The translations under genes and the position numbers were made by a program. The notes under the pieces are model-generated. The model had not been told where the DNA came from and did no database searches. It saw only the letters and a program-made list of their open reading frames with translations. Positions 61,335 through 64,000 of a stretch of 64,000 bases of DNA are shown here, piece after piece (position 1 is the first letter of the stretch; each line of letters opens with the position of its first letter). Origin of the DNA: Winogradskyella marina (GTDB lineage: Bacteria; Bacteroidota; Bacteroidia; Flavobacteriales; Flavobacteriaceae); NCBI RefSeq assembly GCF_015645385.1, contig NZ_JADOET010000009.1:1-64000 (forward strand). The letters are read 5' to 3'.

Positions 61335-62732
61335 TTAAAATCTGTTTTTCGTAATTAAAGCATCACGTTCTACTTTCAGCTTAGAGCTGAGTCCTATTTT
61401 ATAGATATGTGGATTTTGAAAACGTTTATATTCGTTAGGTAACTGTTCTAATCGCGATTGAGAATATTCAGAGATTTCTGCAACGGTTCTTGTGGGAACG
61501 GTTCTTTTACCATCTTTCATCACTTGTTCAAGTAAAGGTTGGTGTTTAAATGCATTTAAGTCTAGACGTTTTGTAATGTCAAATGGATGTTCCATTTTTG
61601 AAACTTGTCCTTCAGAATACATGGCAACGGCATCAGCACCATAAAACATGCCGTTATCATCTATCATCCGGTAAACTTGTTTTTTAAAAGGCAATGAGGT
61701 TTTAATAATATTTTCAGAAAGTTTAATTCTGGGAGTATTATTAAATTCGGATAATTTGTAGACACCATCTAAGGCCGCATCTGGTTTTCCAGTGACTAAA
61801 TTGGTGCCTACACCATAAATGTCAATAGGTGCGCCTTGTTCTTTCAAACTTTTAATGACGTATTCATCGAGTTGATTAGACACTACAATTTTCACATAAT
61901 CTAAGTTAGCATCGTCTAATAGTTGTCTTGTTTTTTTAGATAAGTACGCTAAATCACCACTGTCTAATCGGATGCCTAACAATTTATCACCGCGTTCTTC
62001 CATTTCTTTGGCTACCGTAATGGCATGTGGCAATCCAATTTTTAAAGTGTTGTAGGTATCAATTAAAAGCACGCAATTCTCTGGTCGTATTTTGGCAAAG
62101 TCTCTAAAGGCTTGCAATTCGTCTTCATAACTTTGTATAAAAGAGTGGGCCATTGTTCCTGTAGAAGGAATATCGTAATCCTCAGCCGCTTTTACGTTAC
62201 TAGTACTGTCAAAACCACCAATGGCAGCAGCTCTAGAAGCGTAGTAACCACCTGTGGCATGTGCACGACGTAAGCCCATATCTAGTAAAACAGCATCTTT
62301 AGCACTGTAGCGTATTCGGCTGGCTTTAGTTGCAATTAAAGTTTGAAAATTAAGAATATTTAGTAAAAAGGTTTCAATAATTTGAGCTTCAATTATATTG
62401 GCTTCAACTTGCAATATCGGCCGATTTGGAAACACTACATCACCTTCTTTACATGAATAAATCTGGCCATTAAAGCTAAAATGCTCTAAGTAGTCTAAAA
62501 AATCACTTTTAAAACCTTTCGATTTTAAATACGTCATATCCGAAGATGAAAACTTTAGGGTTTCAAGGTGTTTTAAAACATCTTCCAAGCCTGCAAAAAT
62601 AGAATACCCACCTTTATAAGGATTATGTCTAAAATAATAATCAAAAACGGCACGTCCTTTAGGTTTAGTTTCAAAATACACTTGTGCCATAGTGAGTTGA
62701 TAAAGGTCTGTATAAGCAGCTGTAATATTCAT
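61335..62732 (-). CDS. pncB: Nicotinate phosphoribosyltransferase
   Basis: Second step of NAD salvage: couples nicotinate and PRPP to nicotinate mononucleotide. At 465 residues it fits the NAPRTase family. Seen motifs are AYTDLYQLTMAQVYF at the N-terminus, LLDMGLRRAHATGGYYASRAA, the phosphorylatable-His segment STGTMAHSFIQSY, and the PRPP-binding stretch GIRLDSGDLAYLSKK with IYGVGTNLVTG. It is first in the operon with pncA. No regulator is adjacent and the promoter lies in the 473-nt region that also holds the candidate small RNA on the other strand. Confidence 0.96.
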   Translation of the reverse strand: MNITAAYTDLYQLTMAQVYFETKPKGRAVFDYYFRHNPYKGGYSIFAGLEDVLKHLETLKFSSSDMTYLKSKGFKSDFLDYLEHFSFNGQIYSCKEGDVVFPNRPILQVEANIIEAQIIETFLLNILNFQTLIATKASRIRYSAKDAVLLDMGLRRAHATGGYYASRAAAIGGFDSTSNVKAAEDYDIPSTGTMAHSFIQSYEDELQAFRDFAKIRPENCVLLIDTYNTLKIGLPHAITVAKEMEERGDKLLGIRLDSGDLAYLSKKTRQLLDDANLDYVKIVVSNQLDEYVIKSLKEQGAPIDIYGVGTNLVTGKPDAALDGVYKLSEFNNTPRIKLSENIIKTSLPFKKQVYRMIDDNGMFYGADAVAMYSEGQVSKMEHPFDITKRLDLNAFKHQPLLEQVMKDGKRTVPTRTVAEISEYSQSRLEQLPNEYKRFQNPHIYKIGLSSKLKVERDALITKNRF

Positions 62733-62914
62733 TAAAGTTTGAATTATATGTTGACAAAATTACTGGATTAATCGACACTAATTTTGTTTAGAATGTTTAA
62801 AAAAATAACGAGAATAAATTTAAGAATATTTTGCCATTCATTAAAGGACATTATAGGAAACTTCAGCTTTTATAGCTGATAAAATTTAAAACAAATTAGA
62901 TCTGTTTTTGTTAA

Positions 62915-62958
62915 GTAACATTAGTTACCAAGTCGTAAAATAGATCGTCCTATCTTTG
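62915..62958 (+). promoter_or_regulatory. GTAAC-N4-GTTAC activator site and promoter (candidate small RNA)
   Basis: Inverted repeat GTAACATTAGTTAC (62915-62928) with a perfect -7 box TATCTTTG (62951-62958) beginning exactly 36 nt after the site start. There is no long coding frame downstream before a double terminator. Confidence 0.75.
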
Positions 62959-62964
62959 TATAGT

Positions 62965-63137
62965 TGAAGTATCATCATCAGGAAGCGACAAAGCCAATAA
63001 TGAAGTTAACGTTGGCGTAGTGTTGAAAATTTTGATGTTTCATAGAGATTAAGGGATTATAATATAGACTGATGTGGTTATCAGTTTTTGGTTGGTTATT
63101 AAAAAGCATTCATTCTTTAAATGAGTGCTTTTTTTTT
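62965..63137 (+). ncRNA. Candidate small regulatory RNA of about 125-173 nt
   Basis: A promoter of the shared activator type points into a segment that ends at two successive terminator hairpins (63068-63089 and 63101-63137). The longest ATG frames inside are 5-6 codons, so the transcript appears non-coding. The 5' end is estimated as about 7 nt after the -7 box. Its 3' portion is a near-copy of the 3' end of the SQR transcript. By analogy with FNR-controlled FnrS in enteric bacteria, it may act on mRNAs when the activator is on. This is inferred from layout only; a leader or tiny-peptide gene is the alternative. Confidence 0.55.
63068..63137 (+). terminator. Double terminator of the candidate small RNA
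   Basis: Hairpin 1: ACTGAT (63068-63073) with ATCAGT (63080-63085) then TTTT. Hairpin 2: AAAAAGCATTCAT (63101-63113) with ATGAGTGCTTTTT (63121-63133, one wobble pair) then a T-tract to 63137. Confidence 0.85.
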
Positions 63138-63142
63138 GTTAG

Positions 63143-63186
63143 GTAACATTGGTTACCAAGTACAATTTTTGTTCGCTTTATTTTTG
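63143..63186 (+). promoter_or_regulatory. GTAAC-N4-GTTAC activator site and promoter (TolC-like gene at right edge)
   Basis: Inverted repeat GTAACATTGGTTAC (63143-63156, extended by outer G/C pairs to GGTAAC/GTTACC). A perfect -7 box TATTTTTG (63179-63186) begins exactly 36 nt after the site start. The gene starts at 63206. Confidence 0.75.
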
Positions 63187-63205
63187 TATCAGAAATACTA
63201 AATCT

Positions 63206-64000
63206 ATGAAAAGAGTAACGTTATTAATCTTGTTTTTAGCTTTGTTTTACAATCTTGAAGTTCAAGGTCAGGAGCAGGTCGCTATCACAAAAAGTGAAGT
63301 GCTAACTCGAGTTTCAGAGCATAATACGAGTATTAAAATTTCTGAGGAAGACTTTAAACAGGCTAAAGCAGATTTTAAACAAACCAATGCGGTGTTTTTA
63401 CCAAATATTACGGCGAGTCATACGGCAATGGCAACTACCAATCCGTTAATGGCCTTTGGTTCTAAATTGAATCAGGGAATTCTAACACAAAACGATTTTA
63501 GTCCAGCCTTATTAAATGACCCATCTCAGATTGAAAATTATGCTACAAAATTCGAAATTCAACAACCATTAATAAATGTGGATGGTATGTATCAACGAAA
63601 AGCGGCTAAATCTAAAATGGAAGCCATGTCTTTAAAGACAGAGCGTACACAAGATTATTTAGCGTTTGAAGTCGAAAAAGCTTACATGCAATTACAATTG
63701 GCCTATAAAGCTGTTGCTGTTTTAGAAACAGCACTAGAAGCGGCAAATGCGAATAAAGAATTAGCAGATAATAGCTTAAAACAAGGCTACCTGCAACGTG
63801 CAGACGTGTTGAATGTTGAAGTACGTGTTACGGAAGTTCAAAACCAATTACAATCGGCAAAAAGTAATGTGGAAAATGCGTCTAATTACTTATCGTTTTT
63901 AATGAATGATGACACCTATGTGATATACATACCAGCCGATGAATTAAAATTAGCAGCTGTTGAAATGGAAGACCGAACAATTTCTGAAAATCGTTCAGAT
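63206..64000 (+). CDS. TolC-like outer-membrane efflux protein, cut by the window edge
   Basis: N-terminal 265 residues of an outer-membrane channel; the frame is still open at the last base. ATG at 63206 begins a signal peptide (KRVTLLILFLALFYNLEVQG, cut before QEQ). The first outer-membrane-efflux domain is recognisable: a long helical segment with DFKQAKADFKQTNAVFLPNI, then YLAFEVEKAYMQLQLAYKAVAVLETALEAA and YLQRADVLNVEVRVTEVQNQL. It has an activator-type promoter like the neighbouring redox genes. Adaptor and transporter genes probably follow beyond the window; heavy-metal CusC-like or RND systems are possible. Confidence 0.9.
   Translation, partial: MKRVTLLILFLALFYNLEVQGQEQVAITKSEVLTRVSEHNTSIKISEEDFKQAKADFKQTNAVFLPNITASHTAMATTNPLMAFGSKLNQGILTQNDFSPALLNDPSQIENYATKFEIQQPLINVDGMYQRKAAKSKMEAMSLKTERTQDYLAFEVEKAYMQLQLAYKAVAVLETALEAANANKELADNSLKQGYLQRADVLNVEVRVTEVQNQLQSAKSNVENASNYLSFLMNDDTYVIYIPADELKLAAVEMEDRTISENRSD

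Noticed and set aside
1-64000. CRISPR arrays, rRNA and tRNA genes, prophage or integrase genes
   Set aside because: No regularly spaced direct repeats, no recognisable rRNA or tRNA stretches, and no phage or recombinase proteins were found.

Overview
The window comes from a low-GC member of the Bacteroidota, most likely a marine Flavobacteriaceae. The grounds are promoter boxes of the TAnnTTTG type, a secreted protein with a type IX secretion (T9SS) C-terminal sorting tail, a SprB-like repeat domain, TPR/LuxR-like regulators, lipoproteins with short lipoboxes, and palindromic intergenic repeats of flavobacterial style. I see no rRNA, tRNA, CRISPR array, transposase or integrase.

Layout. 0.4-2.4 kb: an alanine/sodium symporter fused to extracytoplasmic domains. 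2.7-6.8 kb: a TPR regulator and a T9SS-exported beta-propeller protein. 7.0-9.0 kb: a broken gene fragment and nhaA. 9.1-15.4 kb: a GbsR-type regulator with an RND efflux operon. 15.7-19.6 kb: a fatty-acid-hydroxylase-family protein, an SLC13 transporter and a YdjM-like membrane protein. 20.3-36.7 kb: a hybrid NRPS-PKS biosynthetic cluster. 36.7-48.7 kb: redox, sulfur and respiratory genes (cytochrome c lipoprotein, thioredoxin, peroxiredoxin, metallo-beta-lactamase/rhodanese protein, a SoxB-like/DsrE/DoxX/TlpA operon, cydAB). 48.9-50.2 kb: a vanadium-haloperoxidase-family protein. 50.4-58.8 kb: a TetR-controlled ABC-2 efflux operon interrupted by a GxxExxY nuclease-like gene and many hairpin repeats. 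58.9-60.6 kb: a sulfide:quinone oxidoreductase-like gene. 60.7-62.7 kb: NAD salvage genes pncA and pncB. 62.9 kb to the edge: a candidate small RNA and a TolC-like gene cut by the window end.

The biosynthetic cluster is the most novel-looking system. One 2219-residue protein reads A-PCP-KS-AT-ACP-aminotransferase, and a second of 1327 residues reads C-A-PCP-TE. With two JmjC/cupin-type oxygenases, a methyltransferase, a catalytically degenerate CPBP membrane protein and a dedicated phosphopantetheinyl transferase, the logic is: load an amino acid (code resembles proline), extend once with malonate, leave the beta-keto group unreduced, transaminate it to a beta-amine, condense with a second amino acid (code resembles glycine), and release. 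The expected product is a very small beta,gamma-diamino-acid peptide, possibly hydroxylated or methylated.

The second major observation is regulatory. Seven promoters between 36.7 and 63.2 kb carry a 14-bp inverted repeat GTAAC-N4-GTTAC (one copy has a mismatch) placed 35-36 nt upstream of a TAnnTTTG box. This is the 5-4-5 site layout and the spacing (centre about -41 to -44) expected of a CRP/FNR-family activator. The promoters drive the cytochrome c lipoprotein operon, the peroxiredoxin, the sulfur operon, cydAB, the sulfide:quinone oxidoreductase, the last efflux gene and an apparent non-coding RNA of about 170 nt that ends in a double terminator. The regulator itself is not in the window.
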